A DNA stretch of 62,178 bases from Chloroflexota bacterium (GTDB taxonomy: Bacteria > Chloroflexota > Anaerolineae > Anaerolineales > Villigracilaceae), in the NCBI GenBank assembly GCA_024224815.1, contig JAAENC010000903.1, positions 1 to 62,178 of the forward strand, read 5' to 3'. This document shows, in pieces, positions 62,064 to 62,178 of the stretch (position 1 is the stretch's first letter; each line of letters starts with the position of its first letter). The notes below the pieces were generated by a model that searched no databases, was not told the DNA's origin, and saw only the letters and a program-made list of their open reading frames with translations. Position numbers and translations under genes: made by a program.

Positions 62064-62178
62064 TGACCTGCCCCCAATAGTTGTACCAGTTATTATGTTA
62101 CACCAGCAGGCTGCAATTGTGAAGTAAGTGGGAGAAAAGTTGCTGGGGTTGGGGGTTTGTAGCCCAATGCACTGTGTG
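62064..62178. mobile_element. Terminal part of an IS3-like insertion sequence, cut by window edge
   Basis: The sequence starting TGACCTGCCCCCAAT at 62064 has the form of an IS3-family terminal inverted repeat (TG start, CCTGCCCCC core). It begins exactly where homology to the TIR gene stops. About 115 bases are visible, with no transposase codons recognised yet; the element must continue beyond the right edge. The family name comes from recall of typical IS3 ends, not from a search. Confidence 0.55.

Overview
This window is a gene-dense stretch of bacterial chromosome with roughly 40-45% G+C. I see no rRNA, tRNA or CRISPR array. The gene set suggests a Chloroflexota bacterium, probably Anaerolineae. 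The reasons are a fused E1 alpha/beta 2-oxoacid dehydrogenase, very many GAF-domain sensors with a FDNP-x-LP-x-TRSE-x-ALPL signature, Pro/Thr-rich linkers on surface proteins, TrmFO and a CarD regulator. This assignment is inference; no phylogeny could be run.

Layout. Positions 1-12200 hold ordinary metabolism and maintenance: 2-oxoacid dehydrogenase E1 and E2, a frame-broken zinc-ribbon membrane protein, enolase, a PlsC-type acyltransferase, a minus-strand operon of CPA2 antiporter, PII-like protein and a 35-residue membrane peptide, a radical-SAM DNA-repair-type gene with a LexA-like box in its promoter, a tyrosine recombinase and CarD. Positions 12300-16370 hold a heterodimeric multidrug-type ABC exporter. 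It is preceded by a promoter, a 24-codon leader ORF and a strong terminator, the layout of a translation-sensing attenuator.

Positions 16499-46353 are the remarkable part: about 30 kb of co-directional, tightly packed signalling genes. Two stand-alone receiver proteins are followed by nine consecutive large membrane sensor proteins. Their N-terminal sensor regions differ (dCache, dCache_3-like, multi-TM, helical bundle), but they share a C-terminal plan of GAF, partial GAF and a conserved short tail. None has a kinase or methyl-accepting output. Next comes an orphan ParA ATPase that overlaps a large hybrid histidine kinase, then a threonine-synthase-like enzyme fused to a receiver domain, and an EamA transporter. 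The kinase sits where parB normally sits. It starts with a ParB-like basic LDxLF peptide, and then with the second half of a GAF domain, whereas each sensor ends with the first half of one. I propose a ParA-positioned multi-receptor array feeding a single kinase.

Positions 46363-51310 (minus strand) are a three-gene two-component cascade joined by TAATG overlaps. Positions 51426-59204 are housekeeping genes: TrmFO, an M28 peptidase, a soluble histidine kinase, HflX, a two-TM protein, oligoendopeptidase F, a SUI1-family factor and MsrB. The window closes with a minus-strand TIR-TM-WD40 gene of 14 repeats. Its first codons appear to be cut off by the end of an IS3-like insertion sequence that runs off the right edge.
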